A stretch of DNA of 40,936 nucleotides from Anaerolineae bacterium. GTDB lineage: Bacteria; Chloroflexota; Anaerolineae; CG2-30-64-16. Under the pieces are notes generated by a model, which did no database searches, was not told the origin of the DNA, and saw only the letters and a list, made by a program, of their open reading frames with translations. A program made the translations under genes and the position numbers. This document shows, one piece after another, positions 1 through 7,843 of this stretch. Every line of letters starts with the position of its first letter. Position 1 is the first letter of the stretch. The stretch covers positions 1 to 40,936 of the forward strand of contig JAPKMS010000206.1 in assembly GCA_026645775.1 (NCBI GenBank), written 5' to 3'.

Positions 1-2
1 GG

Positions 3-77
3 CAAGATTTCGTCGGTGACTTCGCGCAGCCGACCCTCTATCTGCCGCTCATTCTGAACGCGATGGGAGGCCAATAA
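3..77 (+). CDS. C-terminal end of an unidentified protein (partial)
   Basis: Reading frame 3 is open from the window edge to a TAA at 75-77 and encodes 24 residues that look protein-like, ending in NAMGGQ. The start lies outside the window. The stop overlaps the ATG of the next reading frame (TAATG), an arrangement typical of real adjacent genes. Too little is visible to assign a family. Confidence 0.4.
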   Translation, partial: QDFVGDFAQPTLYLPLILNAMGGQ

Positions 78-313
78 TGAGGCATCCCATTGAAGGCTGG
101 TCCAAGACGCTGCGCTTCGGGTCACTGCTCCAGCGCACGATCTGCCACTACTGGTATCACACCGGCGAGAACCAGGCCATCCGGAAACTGCTGGGGTACG
201 CTGACCTGCCCGACTTCATGGGCGATATTGACAACGAGGCCTCATACCGGCCGGAGCAGGACAGCCATTCAACTTCGAGAGCAGCCGCATGTCGCAAAAC
301 CATGAGTTCGTGA
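77..313 (+). pseudogene. DinB-like C-terminal fragment
   Basis: This 78-codon frame contains the segments LLQRTICHYWYHTGENQAIR and LPDFMGDID. These resemble the last helix region of DinB-superfamily proteins, where an HYWYHTGE-type motif carries a metal-binding His. The usual N-terminal part of about 100 residues is missing: in this frame there is a stop at 17-19, and only 19 codons lie between it and the ATG. The last 18 residues look like read-through into the leader of the lactonase gene, which it overlaps from 289. It could be a remnant of a DinB gene or a small intact relative; the remnant reading is more likely. The family call is from memory of the motif. Confidence 0.4.
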
Positions 314-1398
314 TCTACGTGGGCGCCTACACGCGCCGTCTGCCGCACGTGGACGGCCACGGCGAGGGGATCTACCGCCTGTGGCTCGATGCGGAGGGGG
401 CGCTGGCGTTCGACGGGGTTGCGGCCCGCCTCGCCAACCCGACGTTCCTGGCGCTGGACCCGGTGCGCCCGCAGCTCTATGCGATCAGCGAGGTGGACAC
501 GGTCGCGGGCCGGCCTGGCGCCGCGCTTTACGCGTTCGCGCTGGACGCCGGAACGGGCGCCGGCCGCGGCGCGCTGATCCGCCTGAACTGGCGGCGCACC
601 GGCGGCGCGGCGTCATGCCACGTCACGGTTGATCGTGCGGGCCGGTGCGCGCTGACCGCGAGTTATCACGGCGGCAGTGTGGCCGTGCTGCCCATCGGGC
701 GCGACGGCCGGCTGGCGCCCCGCATCCACCAGGTGCAACACACCGGCTCCGGCCCCCACCCGGCGCGGCAGCAAGGGCCGCACCCGCACGGCGTTTACAT
801 CGATGCCACGGATCGGTATGTGTTCGTCCCCGATCTCGGCGCTGACTGGGTCTACGTCTATGACTTCTCGGCCGGCTTCCGCCCGGGGCCCACACCCTGG
901 GCCATCATCCATCCCGGCGCGGGGCCGCGCCACCTGGCGCTGCACCCGAATGGCCGCTGGGTCTACTGCGCCAACGAGTTGGACGCCACGCTGTCGGTGT
1001 TGGCCTTCGACCCCGCCTCGGGCGTGCTGGCCGAGCAGGGCTGGGTCCCCCTGCTGCCGGATGGCGTTGATGGCGACGGCTCCGAGATCGCGCTGGACGC
1101 AGCCGGCCGGTTCCTCTATGCCTCCGTCCGCCGGTATGACAGCATCGCGATCTTTGCGGTTGCGCCGGACGGCAGCGCGCTGACGCTGATCGGACACGAG
1201 CCGACCCAGGGCCGCACCCCACGCCACTTCGCGCTCAGCCCGGATGGCCGGCTGCTCATCGCGGCCAACCAGGATAGCGATTCGCTGGTCACCTTCAGAG
1301 TCGATGCCGAGACGGGCAAGCTGACGCCGACCGGGCACAGCGCCGTCGTGCCGTCGCCCGCGTGCGTGCTGATCGTGCCGCAGCACGCCGATCCTTAA
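289..1398 (+). CDS. Lactonase family protein (seven-bladed beta-propeller, 6-phosphogluconolactonase-like)
   Basis: The 369-residue product has repeated propeller-blade segments such as GPRHLALHPNGRWVY and TPRHFALSPDGRLLIAANQ, spaced roughly 50 residues apart, as in the Lactonase/YkgB family (PF10282). Members hydrolyse sugar lactones such as 6-phosphogluconolactone, while some act in the cytoplasm on other lactones. The N-terminus (FVIYVGAYTRR) matches the first strand of the family. No signal peptide is visible, so a cytoplasmic location is inferred. A purine-rich GAGAG stretch lies upstream of the ATG. The phosphodiesterase gene starts 14 bases after the stop, so the two are probably co-transcribed. 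The real substrate cannot be read from sequence. Confidence 0.8.
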   Translation: MSQNHEFVIYVGAYTRRLPHVDGHGEGIYRLWLDAEGALAFDGVAARLANPTFLALDPVRPQLYAISEVDTVAGRPGAALYAFALDAGTGAGRGALIRLNWRRTGGAASCHVTVDRAGRCALTASYHGGSVAVLPIGRDGRLAPRIHQVQHTGSGPHPARQQGPHPHGVYIDATDRYVFVPDLGADWVYVYDFSAGFRPGPTPWAIIHPGAGPRHLALHPNGRWVYCANELDATLSVLAFDPASGVLAEQGWVPLLPDGVDGDGSEIALDAAGRFLYASVRRYDSIAIFAVAPDGSALTLIGHEPTQGRTPRHFALSPDGRLLIAANQDSDSLVTFRVDAETGKLTPTGHSAVVPSPACVLIVPQHADP

Positions 1399-1412
1399 CG
1401 AGGTTTCCGCCC

Positions 1413-2663
1413 ATGTTTCACCTCGATCCCGCGTTCGTCAAGCCGACCTACGATGGCCGGAACTTCACCGCCGTGCCGCGCAGCATCCCAGGACTGTTCG
1501 GGGCAGCGGCGCCGGTCGCCTTGCCGGCCGAGTTCTGCACAAAAATGCCGGCCGCACCGCAGGCGGTGGTGCTCGTCCTGTTGGACGGCTTCGGCTGGCG
1601 CTTCTTCGAAAAAGCGGCCGGCGACTATCCTGCCCTACGCCGATTCCTGGACGACGGCGTGGCGGCCCGGTTCACCTCGCAGTTCCCGTCGACGACATCC
1701 GCGCACCTCACCTGCCTGCACACGGGCCTGGAGGTGGGCCAGAGCGGCGTGTACGAGTGGAACCAGTACGAACCGCTGCTGGATGCGGTGATCACGCCGC
1801 TGCTCTTCTCCTTTGCCGGCGCCAAGGCCGTGGATCAGCTCAAAAACACCCGCATCACCCCGGATCAGCTCTACCCGACCCGGACGCTCTACGCAGAGTT
1901 GGCCCAGGCCGGGATCGCCTCCACCATCCTGTCGCACCGGGAATACACGCCGTCCACCTACTCCAACGCCATGTATCGCGGTGTGGAAGCGGCGATCGGC
2001 TGCCGCACCCTGCCGGAGGCGCTGGTGAACCTGCGCGAGCGGATGGCGGAACGCCGGGGACCAGCCTACTACGTGCTCTATTTTGACCGCTTCGACGGCC
2101 TATGCCACGAGTACGGCCCGAATTCGCCCCAGGTCGAGGCCGAGCTGGACACGTTTCTCACCGCGCTGGAAAGGCTGTTCCTCGCCAGGCCGGCGCCGGG
2201 GCAGGGCGACACCCTGTTCATCCTGACGGCCGACCACGGCGAAGTCGAAACAGACCCGGAGACCACGATCTACCTCAACATCGACCGGCGGTTCGCGGGG
2301 CTGGAGCGGAGCCTCAAGACCAACCGGCGTGGGGAGCCGTTGGTGGCGGCCGGCGCGGCGCGTGATTTCTTCCTCCACGTGCAGGATGAGCGGCTGGATG
2401 AGGTCCAGGCATTCCTGGCAGAGCGGCTGGCCGGCCGCGCCGTGGCCTATCGCACCGCGGATCTCGTCGCAGCCGGGTTCTTCGGCGCGCTGCCGCCCTC
2501 GGCTACCTTCCTGGGCCGCGTGGGCAACCTGGTCATCCTGCCCTATGCGGGCGAAACGGTGTGGTGGTATGAGAAGGATCGCTTCGAGCAGCGGTTCTAC
2601 GGCCATCACGGCGGACTCACGCCGCAGGAAATGGAGATCCCGTTCTTGATGCTGGCGCGTTAG
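1413..2663 (+). CDS. Alkaline phosphatase superfamily phosphodiesterase / nucleotide pyrophosphatase
   Basis: A 416-residue protein of the type I phosphodiesterase/nucleotide pyrophosphatase fold (PF01663). Visible metal and nucleophile motifs, in order: LLDGFGW (first Asp ligand), FPSTTSAHLT (Thr nucleophile region), YFDRFDGLCHEYG (Asp and His ligands), LTADHGEVE (Asp-His pair) and GHHGGLTPQEMEIP (last His). All expected zinc ligands therefore appear intact. I chose the ATG at 1413, not an upstream in-frame start at 1362, because GAGGT sits eight bases ahead of it and the upstream start lies inside the lactonase gene. No signal peptide is visible, so it may act in the cytoplasm. The substrate (phosphodiester, nucleotide or phospholipid headgroup) is unknown. 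Confidence 0.8.
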   Translation: MFHLDPAFVKPTYDGRNFTAVPRSIPGLFGAAAPVALPAEFCTKMPAAPQAVVLVLLDGFGWRFFEKAAGDYPALRRFLDDGVAARFTSQFPSTTSAHLTCLHTGLEVGQSGVYEWNQYEPLLDAVITPLLFSFAGAKAVDQLKNTRITPDQLYPTRTLYAELAQAGIASTILSHREYTPSTYSNAMYRGVEAAIGCRTLPEALVNLRERMAERRGPAYYVLYFDRFDGLCHEYGPNSPQVEAELDTFLTALERLFLARPAPGQGDTLFILTADHGEVETDPETTIYLNIDRRFAGLERSLKTNRRGEPLVAAGAARDFFLHVQDERLDEVQAFLAERLAGRAVAYRTADLVAAGFFGALPPSATFLGRVGNLVILPYAGETVWWYEKDRFEQRFYGHHGGLTPQEMEIPFLMLAR

Positions 2664-2694
2664 CGTCTGATTGCAAACTGATACAAGGTGCGTT

Positions 2695-3297
2695 ATGTCA
2701 AAAATTCCTCGTTCCTTCGTGCTCTTCCTGGTGGCGGCTGCGGTGGTAGCCGTAGTGAGCTGGCTGGCTCTGCCCCGGCTGCTGCCCTATCGCCCCTACG
2801 GCGCGGAAATCCCCGCGGGTGAGGCGCAAGATTTCACGCTGGTGGGCCAGGGCGGCCAAACGATCCGCTTGAGTGATTTTCGCGGCAAGCTGGTGGCACT
2901 GTACTACGGCTACACCTTCTGCCCCGACGTGTGCCCGACGACACTGGCCGAGCTGGGCCAGGCGATGAAGCAGCTCGGCGCGCAGGCCGATGAGGTGCAG
3001 GTGATCCTGGTGACCGTGGATCCCGAGCGCGACACGCCGGATCGATTGGCCGAGTACGTGAGCTATTTCGACCCCAGCTTCATCGGCTTAAGCGGCACGC
3101 TCGATCAGGTTGCGGCTGCGGCCAAAGCGTTCGATATCTATTATCTAAAACACGAAGGCACTGCCGCATCCGGCTACCTGGTGGATCACACCGCCAGCCT
3201 GCGGTTGCTGGATCGGGAAGGTCGCCTGCGCCTGATCTGGCCCTACGGGACCAGCGGTGACAAGATCGCGCGCGATATTAAGCATCTGCTCAGGTAG
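2695..3297 (+). CDS. SCO1/SenC/PrrC family copper chaperone
   Basis: A 200-residue thioredoxin-fold protein. An N-terminal hydrophobic segment (about residues 6-28) anchors it in the membrane, with the rest outside. The copper-binding motif FCPDVCP (CxxxC) and the distal His in VDHTASLRLLD are both present, as is the DFTLVGQGG-RLSDFRGK opening of the family. SCO proteins deliver copper to the CuA centre of cytochrome oxidase or act as thiol oxidoreductases. The ATG at 2695 is preceded by AAGGTG; a TTG further upstream (2671) lacks this. It is the last gene of the plus-strand group; the next gene converges on it. No cytochrome oxidase genes are visible nearby. Confidence 0.87.
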   Translation: MSKIPRSFVLFLVAAAVVAVVSWLALPRLLPYRPYGAEIPAGEAQDFTLVGQGGQTIRLSDFRGKLVALYYGYTFCPDVCPTTLAELGQAMKQLGAQADEVQVILVTVDPERDTPDRLAEYVSYFDPSFIGLSGTLDQVAAAAKAFDIYYLKHEGTAASGYLVDHTASLRLLDREGRLRLIWPYGTSGDKIARDIKHLLR

Positions 3298-3391
3298 CCC
3301 GGCGAATTTCGCTGCGGAACAGCAGGCAGACAAACCAAGGCCTGCCCCCCGCACCCGGTTTCACGGCCAGACACAGACGGCCAACCGCCCG

Positions 3392-4366
3392 CTACTTCAC
3401 GATCCGTGCGCCCTGATTCGCGGCGCGTGCCACGAATACCTCACCGCCGGCAGCGCGCGCCAGGAAGGCGTTGGCGATCTGCGCCAGGCGATCCGCCGCT
3501 TCTTCGCTCCCGGCCAGGGCATACACCGTGGGGCCCCAGGAGCTCTGGCCCGCGCCCGCGGCGCCTTGGCTGAGCCAATGTGCCACCAGCGCGCCGGAGA
3601 GGGTGTTGGCAAAGCGGCCGCCCTGGATGGCCGCAAAGCTGTCGCCCACCCATTGTTGGATCCCCGTCAATGCCTGACCGAAGGACGCAAGATCCTGCTC
3701 GATCAGCGCGGGCAACAACTGCATCACCAGGAGCCGGCAGATCTTTTCAACGTAGGCGGCGGGCGCAGGCGCCATCGTCCGGAAGGCGCGCTGCTCGGAC
3801 GCGCCGTTCAGCCCGGCCGTGGCCGCCGGTATGGCGACGACGAAACGCCACGCTGCGGGGAACGGCTGCTGAAACAGCACCGGCGGCGCCCGATGGCTCG
3901 CGTCCGCTTCCGCGTGTCCGCCATCGACGACCAGCCCGCCCCGCTCAAAGGTCGCGATGCCGATGCCCGAATGCGCGCCCCGGCCCAGGACCTGGCTCAG
4001 CGTGGGCGCATCCAAAGAGAGCCCGCCAAGGTGCGCCAGGGCTGCTCCGACGGCCAGCGCAAGTTGCGTGCCCGAGCCAAGCCCTACGTGCGCAGGGATG
4101 GCCGCCTGAAGCTGCAAGCGGATCGCGCCCGACAGGGGGTAACGCGCGAGGAAACGTCGGGCATACGCGGCGACGCGTTCCACCTCCAGTCCCTCAACAG
4201 CGAGTTGCTCCTCGCCGGCCGCCCCAGCGGGCACGCGCTCGGCCCCCAAGATCAGGGACGGCCGCTCGATGGCGACGCCGATGCTGCCGTAGAGCCGGCC
4301 CAGATCGCCGTTCAGATCCAGTAGGCCCAGGTGCAGCCGGGCCGATGTCTCAATGCGTACCTTCAT
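3392..4366 (-). CDS. mptG: Beta-ribofuranosylaminobenzene 5'-phosphate synthase (beta-RFAP synthase)
   Basis: The 324-residue product is a GHMP-kinase-fold protein with an intact glycine-rich loop GLGSGT at residues 95-100 and the opening IETSARLHLGLLDLNG seen in beta-RFAP synthases. The enzyme joins p-aminobenzoate or p-hydroxybenzoate to phosphoribosyl pyrophosphate with loss of CO2 and PPi. This is the committed step that separates H4MPT from folate synthesis. The gene is last in a six-gene minus-strand unit, and its ATG overlaps the end of the DUF447 gene by 17 bases. Its presence is one of the best single markers for real H4MPT synthesis here. Confidence 0.9.
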   Translation of the reverse strand: MKVRIETSARLHLGLLDLNGDLGRLYGSIGVAIERPSLILGAERVPAGAAGEEQLAVEGLEVERVAAYARRFLARYPLSGAIRLQLQAAIPAHVGLGSGTQLALAVGAALAHLGGLSLDAPTLSQVLGRGAHSGIGIATFERGGLVVDGGHAEADASHRAPPVLFQQPFPAAWRFVVAIPAATAGLNGASEQRAFRTMAPAPAAYVEKICRLLVMQLLPALIEQDLASFGQALTGIQQWVGDSFAAIQGGRFANTLSGALVAHWLSQGAAGAGQSSWGPTVYALAGSEEAADRLAQIANAFLARAAGGEVFVARAANQGARIVK

Positions 4367-4913
4367 CGCGCCAATTCCTTATGTAATGCTGCACGCGTTG
4401 CAACGCGGCCTGTTCCGCCGCGCCGCCGGTCTTCACGACGATCGTCTGGTATTGCTGCAGAGCAGCCAGCACGTCCTCGCGATCGAGCAGGTGCAGCCGC
4501 GTGGCCAGCACCGCCGCCTCGATCACCGCGTTGCGCGCCCGGTTGTAGCCCAAGAAATCGCGCTGCCAGCCCCGATGCACCACCCGGCAGCACAGCTCGG
4601 CCCGCTCCGGTGGGCCGCCGGCCGAGACCAGGCGCACCTCGCGCCAGTAGCAGGCGCCCGCAAGGACCACGCCGGGCACGACCTGCGCGGGAAAATGGGG
4701 CAGCGCCGCATCGCCCAGCGCACTCTCGACAAATGCTATCACGTCATCGGTGATACTGATCACGGCGCACCCCGTGGCGAGCAGGTTGCGGCACGTATGC
4801 GAGGTGCGAAACGGCCGGATGACGGGGGCTTCCTCATCCCACAGCACGCCCATCGGCGCAAAATTGGGCCGGCCCTCCGGATCGAGCGTGCTGACCAGCG
4901 TCTCGATGATCAT
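4350..4913 (-). CDS. DUF447 family flavin-reductase-like protein
   Basis: The 187-residue product fits the archaeal/methylotroph DUF447 family, small split-barrel proteins related to flavoredoxins. Visible family features are the opening IIETLVSTLDPEGRPNFAPMG, FRTSHTCRNLLATG and the later LGYNRARNAVIEAAVLATR. The barrel suggests FMN binding, but the reaction is not known. Its ATG overlaps the TGA of the preceding nucleotidyltransferase gene as ATGA, and its 3' end overlaps mptG. This places it firmly in the H4MPT biosynthesis unit. A redox or chaperone role in pterin maturation is inference only. Confidence 0.75.
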   Translation of the reverse strand: MIIETLVSTLDPEGRPNFAPMGVLWDEEAPVIRPFRTSHTCRNLLATGCAVISITDDVIAFVESALGDAALPHFPAQVVPGVVLAGACYWREVRLVSAGGPPERAELCCRVVHRGWQRDFLGYNRARNAVIEAAVLATRLHLLDREDVLAALQQYQTIVVKTGGAAEQAALQRVQHYIRNWRDEGTH

Positions 4914-5944
4914 AGGCCCACCGGCAGCAGATACTCGCGGCCGCTCCGGTGGCTGCTGCCGATGACCAGCCGGTGCATGGGGCCGCCGTCAATCCGCTCC
5001 AGTTTGCCACGGGCCTCGATCTCCTGGCCCGCATCGGCGACCTGGGCGAACAGGCCCTCATACGCGCAGATCTGGCTGACGTCCACCTGCGGTCCCTCGG
5101 TGATGCGCACGCGCTCGACGCGGTACAACGCCGGGAGATAGATCGCCTCCTGGGCATCGGTGAGGACGGCACGCAAGCTGCACACCCCCACGTCCCGGTA
5201 GGTATGGTCGCCGTAGTGCTCGCCGATTTCCGCATCGGTGCGCACGGGATGCATCGACAGATAGCGCGGCCCGCGGTAGGAGGCAAAATTCCAGCGCCGA
5301 GTGAGGAGCCAGTCCACCTGGGCGGTGCTCAGACCGTGGTGGTCACGGATCTCCCCGCGCCAGCTCTGCACCGAGGCCGGGGGCACCGGCCCGACGCCGG
5401 AGATGCCCGGGCCAGCCAGGAGCGCCCGCAAACGCTCGACCGCGGCCCGGCCATAGACGGTGAGATCGATATCCGAGAAGCTGGCATCGTGGATCCCCAG
5501 CAGAATCGACCCCGTGACACCCAGGTTTGCCAGGGGGATGCCGGTCGCGGCCAGCAGCGCCTCGGTCAGCTCAGCCAGCTCCTGCTCCAGGGGATCTTTC
5601 GGACGGGCCAGGATCTCGGCCAGCCGCGCCTGGGGCTCGTAATAGACGGCCACCCGCTCGCGCGGGATCAGCGAGAAGCGCATGTCGCGCACGGGGCAAT
5701 AATCGATGTACTCGGGATAGGCCGCCTGCAGATAGTCCAGGGTCTGGCCCACCTGGTGGGCGTGATAAAAAGCCAGCTCGCGATGATAGGCTGTGCCCCC
5801 GCGCTGCCACCGGCCAGCAGAGGCCGGCGAATACTTGAGATAGGCGGTGATCTTGCCGTCCGGGTGCAGATAATCCACCACGCAGAACAGCATCCCCTCC
5901 ACGGTTTCGACGAAATCCCGATCCTTGGGCAGGCGCGTGCTCAT
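4910..5944 (-). CDS. COG1665-type predicted nucleotidyltransferase, copy 1
   Basis: A 344-residue protein with the nucleotidyltransferase signature GVTGSILLGIHDASFSDIDL, that is a G-S pair followed by DxD, the usual catalytic carboxylates. The N-terminal part (DYLHPDGKITAYLKY) and the C-terminal small domain (residues about 270-344) match the layout of archaeal COG1665 proteins linked to methanopterin genes. The function is unproven. The ATG at 5944 overlaps the TGA of the DHPS-like gene (ATGA). An alternative ATG at 5959, five codons upstream, has an AGGAG ahead of it. A diverged paralogue lies at 7840-8880, two genes upstream in the same unit. Confidence 0.7.
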   Translation of the reverse strand: MSTRLPKDRDFVETVEGMLFCVVDYLHPDGKITAYLKYSPASAGRWQRGGTAYHRELAFYHAHQVGQTLDYLQAAYPEYIDYCPVRDMRFSLIPRERVAVYYEPQARLAEILARPKDPLEQELAELTEALLAATGIPLANLGVTGSILLGIHDASFSDIDLTVYGRAAVERLRALLAGPGISGVGPVPPASVQSWRGEIRDHHGLSTAQVDWLLTRRWNFASYRGPRYLSMHPVRTDAEIGEHYGDHTYRDVGVCSLRAVLTDAQEAIYLPALYRVERVRITEGPQVDVSQICAYEGLFAQVADAGQEIEARGKLERIDGGPMHRLVIGSSHRSGREYLLPVGL

Positions 5945-7257
5945 GACAAATACCCCCATCGCAGCTCCTGCTCCTGGGTGTATTTCTTGCCGAGTTGCAC
6001 AGCCAGCGCCGCCTTCTGCAGCTCCTTGCCGAGGTAAAAGGCGTGGCTGCCCTCCGTGACGTCGAGCTGGGCAAAAAGCGCCTGGGGATCCGTGCCCTTG
6101 AGGAACAGATGACTGTTGAAAACGTAGATCGCCTGATCGTCCGTGAAGATGCGGAAGTTACGGTCGCGCACCTGGGCTTGCATGGCCCGCAGTTCAGGCT
6201 CGCTGTAATGCTCGTGCGGCGGGTCTTTGATGGTCAGCAGCGCGTCGGTCAAATGCTTCGGCAGCGTGTGATGGCTGAACGCGTAATGCATCAGCTTGCG
6301 GGCGTGATCCAGCTCGCGCACAGCGCCGTGGGCCCAACTGATCACCTCCGTCGCCAGGACGTAGGTGATGTCGAGCTCGGCGATAACGCCGGCCATCACC
6401 GCGTTGATGCCCGTCGAGTCCGCATCGGTGAGCTCGACCAGGTTCCCCAGCCCCATCAAGATCTCGGCCTGCGGGCGCCGCCGCCGGGTCTCGTAGAAGC
6501 GGTGCAGCGACTCGGTGAAGCCGAAGCTGATGGGATTGAGGATCGGATCGACGATATACGGGACGCCCCAGGCCTCAAGTTGGCCGATATTGCGCTCCAA
6601 CGAGTCCAGGCCCTGGTCGAAGTCCGGGATCACGACCACCCGGCAGCGCAGGCTGCGGGCCAGCTCCAGGTTCTGACCGTTGACGCTCAACAGCATGTCA
6701 ACCCCGGCCCGGTCGGCTTCCAGGATGTCGGCGCTGTTGAAAGTGTCCAGGCTGACACCGAAGCCGGCGTTTTTCAGGGCAGCCACGACCTCGCCGACGC
6801 GCGGAAAACGGTCCTTGACCGGACAACCCAGATCAATGAAATCGGCGCCGCTGGCCCGGAAATACTCGGCGCGAGCCAAGATTTGCTCCAGGCTCAGTTT
6901 GTAAGCGTCCACGATCTCGGCCAGGATACGCGCGCGATATTCGCCGTACCCCTCCAGTTGCCGCTGGCGGCCAAAGGCGACCGGGATATCCTTGAGGTCC
7001 TTGGGGCCCCTCGTGACCGGCACACCGAGCTTGTCGGCAATGACCGCCGGATCGCCCTGGCACAGGCCGGGGATCATCACGACCTCGGCGTGGCCGGCGC
7101 CGGCCAGGTGCCGGGCGATCCACTGCGTATCCATCAGGGCCGCGACCGAGATGGGCAGCACCGCGATGTCGTAGGAGAAATCGGGGGTCATCTTGGTCAG
7201 CGCCGCGCTCAGAGAATCGGCCGCCAGCTTGCCGGTCACGAAGAGATAATGAGGCAT
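5941..7257 (-). CDS. Dihydropteroate synthase-like protein (archaeal type, H4MPT synthesis)
   Basis: The 438-residue product matches the DHPS-related family found beside H4MPT genes. It has an N-terminal domain of about 150 residues, then a TIM-barrel region with GADFIDLGCPVKDRFPRVGE, VSLDTFNSADILEADRAG and PYIVDPILNPISFG, equivalents of the pterin-binding strands of DHPS. A C-terminal extension follows with ATEVISWAHGAVRELDHARK. It is a good candidate to couple the hydroxymethylpterin diphosphate to beta-RFA-phosphate, the step after MptG. The start at 7257 begins the conserved YLFVTGKLA segment and follows GGAGG by 11 bases; longer upstream starts run into the flavoprotein gene. Confidence 0.8.
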   Translation of the reverse strand: MPHYLFVTGKLAADSLSAALTKMTPDFSYDIAVLPISVAALMDTQWIARHLAGAGHAEVVMIPGLCQGDPAVIADKLGVPVTRGPKDLKDIPVAFGRQRQLEGYGEYRARILAEIVDAYKLSLEQILARAEYFRASGADFIDLGCPVKDRFPRVGEVVAALKNAGFGVSLDTFNSADILEADRAGVDMLLSVNGQNLELARSLRCRVVVIPDFDQGLDSLERNIGQLEAWGVPYIVDPILNPISFGFTESLHRFYETRRRRPQAEILMGLGNLVELTDADSTGINAVMAGVIAELDITYVLATEVISWAHGAVRELDHARKLMHYAFSHHTLPKHLTDALLTIKDPPHEHYSEPELRAMQAQVRDRNFRIFTDDQAIYVFNSHLFLKGTDPQALFAQLDVTEGSHAFYLGKELQKAALAVQLGKKYTQEQELRWGYLS

Positions 7258-7312
7258 GTTTCCGGTTTCCTCCGCAAATCCATAAATCGGTTTAAGAACG
7301 ATGGGCCGCGCA

Positions 7313-7843
7313 CTACGCCAAATAGCCGGCGAGGCAATCGGCCATCTCCTCCACGCTGTCCACCACCGTGACGCCGGGAAAACCACGCAAGCGGGCCGTG
7401 TTCTCCAGGTCGATGGGGCGCGGGTAGACCTGGATCAGGTCGCCGTGCGGCCCGGTTGAGGTCATTTCGGGGGCCAAGTCGGTGGGCAGCACGATGATCG
7501 GCACCCGCGACTTGCCGGCCTGGGCGAACAGGTTCGAGACCAGGGAATCGGAGATGCCGCAGGTGAACTTCGCCACGGAGTTTGAGGTGGCCGGCGCAAC
7601 CACCAGCACCCGGTAGAGGCCGCGGGCGAAGCCGGCCACAGCCGGAGAACTGGCCAGGGTCTCCCGCCGCACGCGCAGGTGCTCCCCTTCCAGACAGCTC
7701 TCCAGGCGGTACATGCGGATCACCTCGTTCGCAGCCCGCGAGAGATACACATCCACCGCGCCGTAGCGCAGCACGCGCGCCGCGCAGTCCGCCAGAAAAT
7801 GGCCGGCCCCGGTGATGGCCCAGGCGATCCGTTGTTCGTTCAT
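7313..7843 (-). CDS. Flavoprotein, candidate dihydromethanopterin reductase (AfpA/DmrB-like fold)
   Basis: A 176-residue Rossmann-like flavoprotein of the UbiX/DfpA fold. The opening IAWAITGAGHFL and the FMN-pocket segment VVAPATSNSVAKFTCGISDSLVSN are visible. In archaea the related DmrB reduces dihydromethanopterin to H4MPT but carries a ferredoxin-like [4Fe-4S] domain, which is absent here, leaving only the flavin domain. Its place between the DHPS-like and nucleotidyltransferase genes suggests the final reduction of the pterin. The ATG overlaps the TGA of the upstream gene (ATGA). The role is inferred from fold and context; a decarboxylase-like function cannot be excluded. Confidence 0.7.
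   Translation of the reverse strand: MNEQRIAWAITGAGHFLADCAARVLRYGAVDVYLSRAANEVIRMYRLESCLEGEHLRVRRETLASSPAVAGFARGLYRVLVVAPATSNSVAKFTCGISDSLVSNLFAQAGKSRVPIIVLPTDLAPEMTSTGPHGDLIQVYPRPIDLENTARLRGFPGVTVVDSVEEMADCLAGYLA

Noticed and set aside
3300-3391. Terminator from GCAGGC...GCCTGC between the SCO1-like gene and mptG
   Set aside because: The stem has only six pairs with a 12-base loop and no T-run, too weak to list.
3257-4386. Long plus-strand frames opposite mptG (and similar long frames opposite mtdB, fhc and dihydropteroate-synthase-like genes)
   Set aside because: They lie fully antisense to well-conserved genes, are rich in Arg, Gly and Ala as expected for shadows of GC-rich coding DNA, and show no family motifs.
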